A DNA stretch of 64,000 nt from OFTM10 sp964344055. Its GTDB lineage: Bacteria; Actinomycetota; Acidimicrobiia; Acidimicrobiales; Aldehydirespiratoraceae. Where the stretch lies: contig CAYFLT010000002.1 of the NCBI GenBank assembly GCA_964344055.1, positions 62,001 through 126,000 of the forward strand, given 5' to 3'. The notes under the pieces are model-generated. The model was not told the origin of the DNA, did not search any database, and saw only the letters and a program-made list of their open reading frames with translations. Position numbers and translations under genes: made by a program. Below are positions 50,601-59,347 of this stretch, in pieces; position 1 is the stretch's first letter; each line of letters opens with the position of its first letter.

Positions 50601-51844
50601 AGCCCGGCAACCCGTTGCGCTCGTTCCAGGAGCGCAATGTGCGGATCTTCTTCGGTGGGCTCTGGATCTCCACCATCGGCACGTGGGCCCACAACACCGC
50701 GGTCGTGTTGCTGGTCCGTGAGCTCGGAGGTGGTGGCCTCGAGCTGGGCATCGCCGCGGCAGCCCAGTTCGGCCCGCTTCTGGTCCTCGGCCTCCATGCA
50801 GGTGCGCTTGCGGACCGTGTCGACCGCCACAAGGCCACCATCCGGGTGCAGACCGTGATGGGCGTTGTCGCGCTGGTCCTTGCTGCGGTGGTGTTCACCG
50901 ACACGGCGAACCTGCCGATCGTCTACGCCCTCACGTTTCTGTTCGGCACCCTGTCCGCCTTCGATAACCCCACTCGCCGGACCCTTTCGACCGAGCTCGT
51001 CCCACCTGAGAACATGGGCAACATCCTGGCGCTCGGGACTTCGGTGATGACCAGCGCCCGCATCTTCGGACCGGCGATGGCCGCCGTCATCGCCAGTTCA
51101 CACGGGACTGGGTGGGTGTTCCTCATCAACGGGGTCAGCTACCTCGCCTTCCTCGTGTCGATGGTCTCGATGGATCGGAGCCGCTTCCATCCGATCGAGA
51201 CCGCCGGCAGGAGCAAGTCGCCGGTGAAGGAGAGCATCGTGGCGGTGTGGTCGGTGCCCGCCCTGCGATCGGCCCTGATCGTGTTCGCGGTGGTATCGAC
51301 CTTCGCCTACAACCACTCCGTCGGCTTCCCCCTGCTCGTCGCCGATCAGCTGAAGGAGGACGATGCCGCCTTCGGCTGGATGCTGTCGATGATGAGCATC
51401 GGCAACGTGATCGGTGCCCTGCTCGTGGCCCGTATGCACCACATCGCCGAGCGATGGGTCTACTGGATCGGTCTCGGGCTCGGGCTGTCCCTTGGAGCCG
51501 TGTCCTTCTCCACCTCGCTGCCGCTCTCGCTCGCCCTGGTCGTGCCATTCGGGATCTGTGGGGCGGCCTTCGTCAACTCCACGACCATCGTCACCCAGCA
51601 GGATGTCGACCCTCAGATGCGGAGCCGGGTGCTGGCGATCACCGCGGTGCTGTTCATCGGGTCCACTCCGATCGGTGGGCCGATCACCGGCGTCATCGGC
51701 GACACCGTCAGCGCGCTGTGGGCCAACCTCTACGGGGCGATCATCAGCGTGATCGCCGGTGTGACCGGTTTGCTCATGGCTGCCCGCCGCGGGCAGGGTG
51801 CTTCGGCCGACCGACCAACTGCCCCGACCGGAGGACCGTCATGA
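50597..51844 (+). CDS. MFS transporter (MFS_3/EntS type)
   Basis: This 415-residue 12-helix transporter begins LRSFQERNVRIFFGGLWISTIGTWAHN, typical of the MFS_3 (enterobactin exporter EntS-like) group, with HAGALADRVDRHKATIR as the A-motif loop. The second half includes SAFNP-like AFDNPTRRTLSTELVP and FGICGAAFVNSTTIVTQQDVDPQMRSRVLA. Both halves are complete. The GTG overlaps the previous stop and the stop overlaps the next ATG. Substrate unknown. Confidence 0.88.
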   Translation: MKPGNPLRSFQERNVRIFFGGLWISTIGTWAHNTAVVLLVRELGGGGLELGIAAAAQFGPLLVLGLHAGALADRVDRHKATIRVQTVMGVVALVLAAVVFTDTANLPIVYALTFLFGTLSAFDNPTRRTLSTELVPPENMGNILALGTSVMTSARIFGPAMAAVIASSHGTGWVFLINGVSYLAFLVSMVSMDRSRFHPIETAGRSKSPVKESIVAVWSVPALRSALIVFAVVSTFAYNHSVGFPLLVADQLKEDDAAFGWMLSMMSIGNVIGALLVARMHHIAERWVYWIGLGLGLSLGAVSFSTSLPLSLALVVPFGICGAAFVNSTTIVTQQDVDPQMRSRVLAITAVLFIGSTPIGGPITGVIGDTVSALWANLYGAIISVIAGVTGLLMAARRGQGASADRPTAPTGGPS

Positions 51845-52500
51845 CCGTGTTCCGCGACGACCCGATCCTGCCCCCGCCGCCCGAAGGCGCGGTGCCGATC
51901 GTGCACAACCGCGAATACCGGGTCCAGTCCTATCGCCTGTCCAAGGACCGCATCCTGATCCAGGGTGCGCTGCGGGACCAGAAGCCTCCCGGGATGTTCA
52001 TCCCCGACGACCCCGAGCCGATGACGATCCACCACATGGTCGTCGAGATCGAGGTCTCGTTTCCCCAGCTGGAGATCCTCGCGGCTCGCACGAACTTCGA
52101 CACCTTCCCGCAGGAGAGCTGCCCGGAGATCATCCAGCACTACGACAAGCTGGTCGGGCTCAGCTTCACTCGCGGCTTCACTCACAGGGTCCGCGACCTG
52201 TTCGGCGGACCGCGAGGGTGCTCGCACACGACCGCCCTGCTGCAGGCGATGGCGCCGGTGGCGGTGCAGTCGCGCACAGGGTTCGAGATCTACAGCGCGC
52301 TCGAGGAGGGCAAACCGCATCCCTTCTACTCCGACGAGCCCCGCAGCGACGACTGGCGCCGCCTCGTCAACACCTGCCATGTGTGGCGGGAGGACGGACC
52401 GCGGGTCGAGGGGTACGAGGCGGGCGGGCCGCGCGGCCAGATGGTTCAGATCAAGCAGCGGCTCGCCGAGCTTGGCCGCGACGACCAAGATCGAACCTGA
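51841..52500 (+). CDS. DUF2889 family protein
   Basis: This 219-residue protein matches the DUF2889 pattern: IHHMVVEIEVSFPQLEILAARTNFDTFPQESC, a central GPRGCSHTTALLQAMAPVAVQS with conserved Cys-x-His, and a C-terminal VNTCHVWREDGP. The family has no assigned biochemical function; it recurs beside acyl-CoA metabolism genes in proteobacteria and actinobacteria. It overlaps the MFS stop (ATGA) and ends 35 bases before another crotonase gene, so it belongs to the same operon. Confidence 0.8.
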   Translation: MTVFRDDPILPPPPEGAVPIVHNREYRVQSYRLSKDRILIQGALRDQKPPGMFIPDDPEPMTIHHMVVEIEVSFPQLEILAARTNFDTFPQESCPEIIQHYDKLVGLSFTRGFTHRVRDLFGGPRGCSHTTALLQAMAPVAVQSRTGFEIYSALEEGKPHPFYSDEPRSDDWRRLVNTCHVWREDGPRVEGYEAGGPRGQMVQIKQRLAELGRDDQDRT

Positions 52501-52535
52501 CGTAGGCAGAATCGAAGCTGACCCAGGAGACAGCC

Positions 52536-53378
52536 ATGTACCAGGACATCCTCTACGACGTCGACGATCCGGTCGCCACCATCACACTCAACCGACCCGA
52601 CCAGCTGAACGCCTGGACACCGAGGATGGGACACGAGGTCGAGGACGCCATGCGCAAGGCCGAAGCGGACCCGTCGGTGGTCGGCATCATCGTCACGGGT
52701 GCGGGCCGCGGCTTCTGCGCCGGTGCCGACATGAAGGGACTGTCGAGCCTCGCCTCGGGCGAGGGCTCGGCGGGTGGTGGTGCGGACCGTGGGGACGAGT
52801 CGGATGCAGGTGGTGAGGCCCTTATCGGCGACGGCAGCGATTTCGGGGGTCGGCTCATGTACCCCATGGCGATCTCCAAGCCGGTGCTCGCGGCGGTCAA
52901 CGGCGCGGTGGCCGGGATGGCGTATCCGTTCGTTCTGGCCGCCGACATTCGGGTGGCCTCGCGGCAGGCGCTCTTCGTCACCGCGTTCGCCCATCGTGGA
53001 CTCATCGCCGAATGGGGACTGAGCTGGTTGCTGCCGCGGCTGGTCGGGCCATCGGCCGCGCTCGACCTGTTGTTCTCGTCGCGGCGGGTCGACGGCGAGG
53101 AGGCGCTGCGGCTGGGACTGGTCAACTACATGGTCGACGCCGACGATCTGGTGCCCTTCTGCCGTCGCTACATCCAGGACCTCGCGGCCAAGGGCTCACC
53201 AGCGAGCTACGCGGTGATGAAGCGACAGGTCTACGAGCAGATGCATCGGGGGCTGGGCGCGGCCGAGCAGGAGTCCCAACAGTTGATGCAGGAGAGCTTC
53301 GACCGCCCCGACTTCGCCGAAGGCGTGAAGTCCTTCACCGAGAGGCGCCCACCTCAGTTCCCTCGCGTGGGTGGCTAG
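52536..53378 (+). CDS. Crotonase-family (enoyl-CoA hydratase/isomerase) protein with Gly/Asp-rich insert
   Basis: This 280-residue crotonase has GRGFCAGADMKGLSSL (about 62), AVNGAVAGMAYPFVLAADIRVA (about 122) and FAHRGLIAEWGLSWLLPRLVG. The Glu in AEWG is the one found in the actinobacterial isomerase-like subgroup. Residues about 72-105 hold a flexible Gly/Asp/Glu-rich insert that relatives have shorter. CAGGAGACAGCC before the ATG is a good Shine-Dalgarno sequence. The stop shares its CTAG with the stop of the convergent esterase gene. Confidence 0.87.
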   Translation: MYQDILYDVDDPVATITLNRPDQLNAWTPRMGHEVEDAMRKAEADPSVVGIIVTGAGRGFCAGADMKGLSSLASGEGSAGGGADRGDESDAGGEALIGDGSDFGGRLMYPMAISKPVLAAVNGAVAGMAYPFVLAADIRVASRQALFVTAFAHRGLIAEWGLSWLLPRLVGPSAALDLLFSSRRVDGEEALRLGLVNYMVDADDLVPFCRRYIQDLAAKGSPASYAVMKRQVYEQMHRGLGAAEQESQQLMQESFDRPDFAEGVKSFTERRPPQFPRVGG

Positions 53379-54344
53379 CCGGAGAACCAGCGGCCGACCC
53401 GGGCACTGATGGCCGCCAGCGCCTCGGCGGCAACGTCGCTGTCGGGCGCGAGGCTGGTGAACACGTGGTAGGCGCCCGGGTACACGTGGAGATCCACGGC
53501 AGTCCCGGCGCCGATCATGCGGGCGGCGTAGTCGACGTCCTCGCCGACGAAGGCATCGAGTTCGCCGACGATGACGCAGGCGGGTGGAAGCCCGCCGAGC
53601 TCGGTCGCCCGTGCCGGGGCGGCGTAGGCGTGGACGTCGTCGCCACCGGCTGCGTCGCCGAGGTAGTGGCCCCACGCGATCCGGTTCGCCCGCCGACTCC
53701 AGACGATCGTCTCGGGCTCCTCGTCGACGTCGACGGTGTGATCGCTGAGCATCGGCCACAACAGGAGCTGACCGGCGAGGCCCTCCCGGCCCTCGTCTCG
53801 CCAACGCAGCGCCGTCGCCGCGGCCAGGCCGCCACCCGCGCTCTGACCACCGACCACGATCCGGTCTGGATCGACGCCGACCATGCCGTCGGGGTGGAAC
53901 AGGTGGTCGAGGGCGGCGACACAATCGTCGAGCGGGGCCGGATATGGGTGCTCTGGAACCAGGCGGTACTCGACGGAGACCACCATGCACCGGTGCGCCT
54001 TCACCAACATTTGGAGCAGGGGCCGATCCTGGCCGGCGTTGCCGAAGATCAGGCCACCACCATGGATCCACAGGAGGGTGGGCAGGATGTCGTGGTCCGC
54101 GGCATCGGCGGGCCGGTAGACGTGGACGTCGAGTGNNNNNNNNNNTGTCGGGCGGGCCGGGGATCGTTGCCTTGGTGAGCGCGACCGCCGGTTCCTCGGG
54201 CAGCAACGCAGCCCGCTGGGCGTCCATCGCGGCGGACAGCGCCCGGACTGCGGCGACGTCGGACACGTCGATGGCGGGAACCCCGAGCGCCTCGGTCAGC
54301 GCCTCGAAGGGGGCGACCAGTTCGGGGTCGATGCGTTCGATCAC
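53375..54344 (-). CDS. Alpha/beta hydrolase fold-3 (HSL-type) esterase (assembly gap inside)
   Basis: A protein of about 320 residues. The N-terminal cap region (VIERIDPELVAPFEALTEALG) is followed by a 10-N gap (54136-54145), then LDVHVYRPADAADHD, the oxyanion motif LWIHGGGLIFG, the nucleophile elbow VVGGQSAGGGLAAA, the Asp in GELDAFVGED and the catalytic His in GAYHVFTSL. This is the hormone-sensitive-lipase family of esterases. GTG 54344 overlaps the stop of the molybdenum-subunit gene upstream (GTGA). Its total length is not a multiple of three, so the gap size is wrong. Confidence 0.85.
54136..54145. other. Assembly gap (10 N) in the esterase gene
   Basis: A placeholder-length gap; the gene cannot be read through in one frame with ten bases. 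Confidence 0.95.
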
Positions 54345-56608
54345 CCGGCCTCCCCGCTGAGGTGGCGCCAGACCCGCTGGGGGGTGCACGGGATTTCGAC
54401 GTGGCGAACGCCAAGGTGCGAGAGGGCGTCGACCACGGCGTTCTGTACCGCGGGCGTGGCACCGATGGTGCCGGCCTCCCCGATCCCTTTCACGCCGAGC
54501 GGATTGCGGTCGGTGCCGGTCTCCATCGGGATCCGCTCGAAGCTCGGCAGCTCGGCCGCGGACGGGAACGCGTAGTCCATGAAGTTCCCGGTCTGGGGAT
54601 TGCCGTCCTCGTCGTAGCTGAACTCCTCCATGAGTGCGTGGGTGATCCCCGACGCCACGCCGCCGTGGACCTGTCCGTCGACGATCATCGGATTGACGAT
54701 CACGCCGGCGTCGTCGCAGGAGACGTGGCGGATCGGTGTGACCTGGCCGGTGTCGCGATCCACCTCGACCACCGAGAGGTGTACCCCGAACGGGAAGGTG
54801 GCCGCGGGCGGCTGGAAGTCGCTCTCGGCCTGGAGTCCGGTGTTCTCGGCTTCGTGGAGATGGGTGGCCACCGCGGCCCAATCCAGGGAGCGGGCGGGAG
54901 TGCCGGCCACCGCGAACGTCCCCTGGTCGACATCGAGCACGATGTCGTCGGGGTGGGCCTCGAGCATCGACGACGCCGCGTCCTTCGCCAGCTGGATCAC
55001 GACGTCGCCGGCCTGGGCGATGGCGGAGCCGCCGACCTGGAGCGAACGGGATCCGCCGGTGCCTCCGCCCCGTGCCACCTCGTCGGTGTCGCCGTGGCGC
55101 ACTTCGATCTTCTCGAACGGGATCCCCGTCTGGTCGGCCACGAGCTGGGCGAACGCAGTGTGATGCCCCTGACCGTGGTTCGAGCTGCCCGTGAGGACCA
55201 GTGCCGAGCCGTCGGTGCGCACCTCGACGCTGCCGAACTCAGACGCGCCGAGGGGGTTGGTGATCTCGACGTAGGCGGTCCAGCCGAGGCCGAGGAGCCG
55301 AGCCGTCGGGTCCTCGCGACGGCGAGCCTGCTCGGCGCGAAGGGACGGGTAGTCCGCCGCCTCCATCACGGCATCCAGGGCCTTCGCATACTCGCCGGTG
55401 TCCATGTCGGCCCCGGTCGGGGTCTGGAACGGGAAGGCATCGGGCGGGATGAAGTTGCGGCGGCGCAGATCGGCGGGGTCCATGCCGATCTCTGCGGCGT
55501 AGACGTCCATCATCCGCTCGATCGCAATTGTGGCCTCCGGACGCCCCGCCCCCCGGTACGCCCCGATCGGGGTGGTGTTGGTGACCACCGAGTTTGAGTA
55601 CACGTCGACGTTGGGGATGTCGTACACGCCGGTGGCCATGATCTTCACGAACATCGGGAGTACAGCGCCGATCGCCGGGTAGGCGCCGGAGTCCTGGAGC
55701 ACGTCGGCCTGGTAGGCGGTGACCTTGCCGTCGCGCGTGCCCCCCAGGCGGGCGGTGTACTCCAGCCCGCGAGCATGGCCGAACCCGACCATCGCCTCCG
55801 AGCGGGTCTCCACCCAACGGACCGGCCGCTCGAGTCGGCACGAGAGGATCGCCACCACGAAGTCCTCGGTGTAGTTGGCGTTCTTGGCGCCGAATCCACC
55901 GCCGACGTCCGGGGTGATGACGTGCACCTGTTCGGGGCTGAGTCCGGTGGCGGCGACCAGACCATCGCGTGTGCGGTGGGGGAACTGGGTGCACGCCCAA
56001 TAGGTGAGTCGCTCGGTGACGGGGTCCCACGAGGCGAGTGCGGCTCGGGGCTCCATCGGTGCAGCGTTCATGCGCGGATTGCGGAACGTCTGCTCCACCA
56101 CCACCTCGCATTCGGCGAAGAGGTCATCGCCGCTGCTCGGCTGGGCGAACACCGAGTTGGTGCCGGCCTCGGGGAAGAGGAGCGTTTCGTCGCTGGCCGA
56201 CGCCCGCATCTCCATCACCGTTTCGAGCGGCTCGTAGTCGACGAACACCAGCTCGGCGGCGTCGACCGCGGCGGCCCGGGTCCGGGCGAGGACGACTGCG
56301 ATCGGCTCGCCGACGTAGCGAACCCGGTGGGTGGCCAGCGCGGTGCGGAGCATCTGCTGGTTGAGCATCGGCATCCCCGGCGGCACGGCCGGGAGGTCGA
56401 GGTCGGCGGCGGTGAACACGCCAACCACCTCGGGTGCCTCGGCAGCGTCGGTGGTGTCGATCCCGGTGATCTCGGCATGCGCGACCAACGATCGAACGAA
56501 GACGGCGTGGACCGCGCCTTCGGCCGGGATGTCGTCGACGTACATCCCGCCGATGGTCAGCAGGTTCGGGTCTTCTTTCCGGGCGACACGAGTGCCGAGC
56601 ATGCTCAT
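54341..56608 (-). CDS. Molybdenum hydroxylase large subunit, form II CoxL-like, without partner subunits
   Basis: This 755-residue xanthine dehydrogenase-family large subunit has IGGMYVDDIPAEGAVHAVFVRS, VITPDVGGGFGAKN (about 245), the PIGAYRGAGRPEA loop (about 349, the form II AYRGAGR signature), GGGTGGSRSLQVGGSA and GVKGIGEAGTIG with the conserved Glu near the C-terminus. Form II proteins include other hydroxylases, so CO oxidation is not implied. No FAD or [2Fe-2S] subunit gene is adjacent; it may borrow those at 24222-25582 or have partners elsewhere. It is the first gene of an operon with the esterase. Confidence 0.9.
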   Translation of the reverse strand: MSMLGTRVARKEDPNLLTIGGMYVDDIPAEGAVHAVFVRSLVAHAEITGIDTTDAAEAPEVVGVFTAADLDLPAVPPGMPMLNQQMLRTALATHRVRYVGEPIAVVLARTRAAAVDAAELVFVDYEPLETVMEMRASASDETLLFPEAGTNSVFAQPSSGDDLFAECEVVVEQTFRNPRMNAAPMEPRAALASWDPVTERLTYWACTQFPHRTRDGLVAATGLSPEQVHVITPDVGGGFGAKNANYTEDFVVAILSCRLERPVRWVETRSEAMVGFGHARGLEYTARLGGTRDGKVTAYQADVLQDSGAYPAIGAVLPMFVKIMATGVYDIPNVDVYSNSVVTNTTPIGAYRGAGRPEATIAIERMMDVYAAEIGMDPADLRRRNFIPPDAFPFQTPTGADMDTGEYAKALDAVMEAADYPSLRAEQARRREDPTARLLGLGWTAYVEITNPLGASEFGSVEVRTDGSALVLTGSSNHGQGHHTAFAQLVADQTGIPFEKIEVRHGDTDEVARGGGTGGSRSLQVGGSAIAQAGDVVIQLAKDAASSMLEAHPDDIVLDVDQGTFAVAGTPARSLDWAAVATHLHEAENTGLQAESDFQPPAATFPFGVHLSVVEVDRDTGQVTPIRHVSCDDAGVIVNPMIVDGQVHGGVASGITHALMEEFSYDEDGNPQTGNFMDYAFPSAAELPSFERIPMETGTDRNPLGVKGIGEAGTIGATPAVQNAVVDALSHLGVRHVEIPCTPQRVWRHLSGEAG

Positions 56609-56652
56609 GGAACGGGTCCTCTCTGGCCGCCGTCGAACGGTCGGGTCCGCGG

Positions 56653-56658
56653 ATTGTA
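56653..56658 (-). promoter_or_regulatory. -10 box (TACAAT) for the orphan molybdenum-subunit operon
   Basis: On the minus strand TACAAT is 44 bases before the ATG at 56608; AGAGAGGA lies at Shine-Dalgarno distance. Confidence 0.45.
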
Positions 56659-56675
56659 CGCCGCTCGGTCCGGGG

Positions 56676-58202
56676 TCAAGTCCAGTACGGGGCCCGGAGG
56701 TCGGCTTTGCGCAGCTTCCCGGTCGGCAATCGTGGCAGCGCCTCGGCGAAGTCGATCGACCGCGGGCACTTGAAGCCGGACAGGTGCTCCCGGCAGTACG
56801 TGAGAAGGTCGACCGCCAGATCCTCGGACGGCTCGTACCCGGGCTGGAGTTCGACCGCCGCCTTCACCTCTTCACCGAGATCGGGATGCGGGATGCCGAA
56901 CACGCCGACGTCGAGCACCGCGGGGTGACCGATCAGGACGTCCTCGGCTTCTCGGGGATAGATGTTCACCCCGCCCGAGATGATCATGAAGGACTTCCGG
57001 TCGGTGAGGTGCAGGTACCCGTTCGCATCGATGTAGCCGACATCGCCGTACGTGAAGTAGCCCTGCTTCGATCGGGCGCCGGCAGTCTTGTCCGGATCCC
57101 CCTTGTACTCGAAAGAGGCGATGGGATCGAAGTGGATCAGGCCCGATTCGCCCGGCGCAACCACCTCGTCGTCCTCGTCGAGGACGAAGACCACGCCGGG
57201 CGTGGCGAGGCCGACCGAGCCGGGATTGGCAAGCCATTCTTCGGGGCCGATCCTCGTGTTCCCGATTCCCTCACTGCCTGCGTAGTACTCGTGGATGATC
57301 GGGCCCCACCAGTCCATCATCCGCTGCTTGACCTCCACCGGGCACGGAGCGGCGGCGTGGATGGCGACGCGGTGCGAGGAGAGATCGTGGCCGAGACGGG
57401 TCTCCTCCGGGAGGTCGAGGAGGCGGACGAACATGGTGGGCACCCACTGGCTGTGAGTGATCCGGTAGCGCTCGATGTGCTCGAGAGCGGCCGTCGGATC
57501 GAAGCGGTCCATGACCACCACGGCGCCGCCCTGAACGTGGACGCGACGACAGAACGCGATCGGGGCCGCGTGATACAGCGGTGCCGGGGACAGATAGACC
57601 GTGTGCTCGTCGAATCCGTACGGGTTGGGGAGCGCAGCACCGGCCTGTTCCGGCGGCAACCTCCAAAGGGGTGTCTCGGGGAGCGGCTTCAGCACTCCCT
57701 TCGGCCGACCGGTCGTTCCCGAGGAGTACAGCAGCGCTTCGCCGGCGGACTCGTCGTCGATCGGGTGGTCGGGCATCGCCGCGATCGCGGACTCGTAGTC
57801 GTCCCATCCCGCCGGAGGTTCGGCATCACCGACGAGGAGTCGGTGGTCGAGACGCGGGGTGTCGACCCGCCTTGCGATGTCGAGACACTGCTCGGTGGAG
57901 ATCAGGACGTGGGCGTCGCTGTCCTCGATGATGTACGCGGCTTCGTCCGCGGTGAGATGCCAGTTGATCAAGGTCACGTAGACGCCCGAACGGAGTGCAG
58001 CCCACACGACCTCGAAATAGCGCGGATGGTTCTCCATGAGGAGCGCGATGTGATCGCCGCGTCGAAGCCCGTAGCTCCGGAGCAGGTGGGCGAGGCGGTT
58101 CGATCCGGCGTCGAGTTCGGCATGGGTGACCACCTCGCCGGTCGAGGCCATGACGACGGCGGCGTCGTCCGGCTTCACACTTGCCCAATGGCCTGGATAC
58201 AT
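56676..58202 (-). CDS. AMP-forming acyl-CoA synthetase
   Basis: This 508-residue ANL enzyme has LLYSSGTTGRPKGVLK (about 170), the YYAGSEGIG motif (about 305), YFTYGDVGYIDANGYLHLTDRKSFMI (about 385) and the C-terminal LPTGKLRKADLR lysine motif. It starts MYPGHWASVKPDDAAVV. ATG 58202 is preferred over upstream starts because a TAGGTT -10 box lies seven bases before it. It is divergent from an LLM gene, with only 64 bases between the start codons. The substrate is likely a carboxylic acid of a lipid or terpenoid; not resolved. Confidence 0.9.
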   Translation of the reverse strand: MYPGHWASVKPDDAAVVMASTGEVVTHAELDAGSNRLAHLLRSYGLRRGDHIALLMENHPRYFEVVWAALRSGVYVTLINWHLTADEAAYIIEDSDAHVLISTEQCLDIARRVDTPRLDHRLLVGDAEPPAGWDDYESAIAAMPDHPIDDESAGEALLYSSGTTGRPKGVLKPLPETPLWRLPPEQAGAALPNPYGFDEHTVYLSPAPLYHAAPIAFCRRVHVQGGAVVVMDRFDPTAALEHIERYRITHSQWVPTMFVRLLDLPEETRLGHDLSSHRVAIHAAAPCPVEVKQRMMDWWGPIIHEYYAGSEGIGNTRIGPEEWLANPGSVGLATPGVVFVLDEDDEVVAPGESGLIHFDPIASFEYKGDPDKTAGARSKQGYFTYGDVGYIDANGYLHLTDRKSFMIISGGVNIYPREAEDVLIGHPAVLDVGVFGIPHPDLGEEVKAAVELQPGYEPSEDLAVDLLTYCREHLSGFKCPRSIDFAEALPRLPTGKLRKADLRAPYWT

Positions 58203-58209
58203 CCCGGGA

Positions 58210-58215
58210 AACCTA
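58210..58215 (-). promoter_or_regulatory. -10 box (TAGGTT), leaderless geometry
   Basis: On the minus strand TAGGTT ends seven bases before the ATG at 58202. Confidence 0.42.
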
Positions 58216-58252
58216 ACAAACCTTCGGTTTTCGTGGTATCCGGACCCAGAGC

Positions 58253-58258
58253 TACTGT
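58253..58258 (+). promoter_or_regulatory. -10 box (TACTGT), leaderless geometry
   Basis: GCTACTGTCC ends its TACTGT eight bases before the ATG at 58267. Both genes of this divergent pair appear leaderless. Confidence 0.45.
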
Positions 58259-58266
58259 CCGCACCC

Positions 58267-59295
58267 ATGGACATCGATCTGATGACAGGCGGCAACTCCT
58301 GGGAGGGCGCCGCCGACCTCGCACGGAAGCTCCAAGGCGCCGGCTTCTCGGGGCTGCTCTTCACCGAGACCAGCCAGGTGCCGTGGATGCAGATCGCGGC
58401 CGCGGCGATGGCGGCGCCGGACCTGTACTTCACCACGGGAATCGCGGTCGCCTTCCCTCGCAGCCCGATGGTGTCAGCCGGAGTGGCCTACGAGCTGGCC
58501 GACAACACGGGTGGACGTTTCCGGCTCGGGCTCGGCAGCCAGGTGAAGGCGCACGTCACCCGTCGGTACTCGTCGGAGTTCGATCGTCCGGCCGCCCGGC
58601 TGCGCGACTACGTCCTCGCGGTGAAAGCGTGCTGGCGTGCGTTCAACCGGGAGGAACGACTCGGCCACGAGGGTGAGTTCTACAACCTGAGCCTGCTTCC
58701 CCCCGACTGGTCCCCGCGGGCCCACGATCACCCGATGAAGGTCGACATCTCGGCGGTCGGTCCGGTGATGACGAAGGTGGCCGGCGAGGTCGCCGACGGC
58801 GTGCATGTTCACCCACTCCACTCGATGCACTACATCGAGCAGCGCCTGCTGCCCGGCGTGGCCGAGGGAGCCGCCGCAGCTGGGCGGGACCCCGGTGAGG
58901 TCGACCTCATCATCCCGGTGTTCGCGTGCCCCGGCGACACGGTGGAGGAGCGGGAGCCATACGTCTCCCGGGCCCGGCAACAGATCGCGTTCTACGGCAG
59001 CACGCCGAACTATCACTTCCAGTTCGACGACCTCGGCTTCGAGGGCACCACCGGCCGGATCAGGGAGAAGATGAAGGCCGGCGACATTGCCGGAATGGCC
59101 GAGCTCATCACCGATGAGATGCTCGAGCACTATGCGGTCGTGGCCCCATGGGACGAGCTGGCCGGTCGCCTGACCGATCGCTACGCGGGCAGTGCAGCCC
59201 GTGTGGTGATGTACCTCGGCCAGGACCAGATGGTCCGTGACGAACACCATCTCGCCAAGTGGGGCGACGTCGCCGCCGCAGTCCGGGCCGCCTAG
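58267..59295 (+). CDS. LLM-class F420-dependent oxidoreductase (TIGR03617-like)
   Basis: This 342-residue luciferase-like protein begins MDIDLMTGGNSWEGAADLARKLQGAGF and has LLFTETSQVPWMQIAAAAMA, YFTTGIAVAFPRSPMVSAGVAYEL, GRFRLGLGSQVKAHVTRRYS, VDISAVGPVMTKVAGEVADGVHVHPLHS and YGSTPNYHFQFDDLGFEG. This set is typical of the TIGR03617 F420-dependent family, common in mycobacteria and acidimicrobia. Its TAG stop is the first triplet of a palindromic element. It is probably cotranscribed with the dehydrogenase and synthetase genes downstream. Confidence 0.9.
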   Translation: MDIDLMTGGNSWEGAADLARKLQGAGFSGLLFTETSQVPWMQIAAAAMAAPDLYFTTGIAVAFPRSPMVSAGVAYELADNTGGRFRLGLGSQVKAHVTRRYSSEFDRPAARLRDYVLAVKACWRAFNREERLGHEGEFYNLSLLPPDWSPRAHDHPMKVDISAVGPVMTKVAGEVADGVHVHPLHSMHYIEQRLLPGVAEGAAAAGRDPGEVDLIIPVFACPGDTVEEREPYVSRARQQIAFYGSTPNYHFQFDDLGFEGTTGRIREKMKAGDIAGMAELITDEMLEHYAVVAPWDELAGRLTDRYAGSAARVVMYLGQDQMVRDEHHLAKWGDVAAAVRAA

Positions 59296-59330
59296 TTGTT
59301 TCGCTGGTGCCAGGCACCCGAAACATCTCC
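59292..59330 (+). repeat. Stop-anchored palindromic element, copy 2
   Basis: Starting with the TAG stop of the LLM gene, TTGTTTCGCTGGTGCCAGG and CACCCGAAACATCTCC follow. It matches the reverse complement of 2258-2294 at all but about two positions. The core GGTGCCAGGCACC is palindromic. Confidence 0.7.
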
Positions 59331-59347
59331 ATGATCAGGAGTAGAGG

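Noticed and set aside
54341..56608. CO oxidation by the form II protein
   Set aside because: AYRGAGR is present, but form II proteins include other hydroxylases and no partner subunits are adjacent, so CO activity is not claimed.
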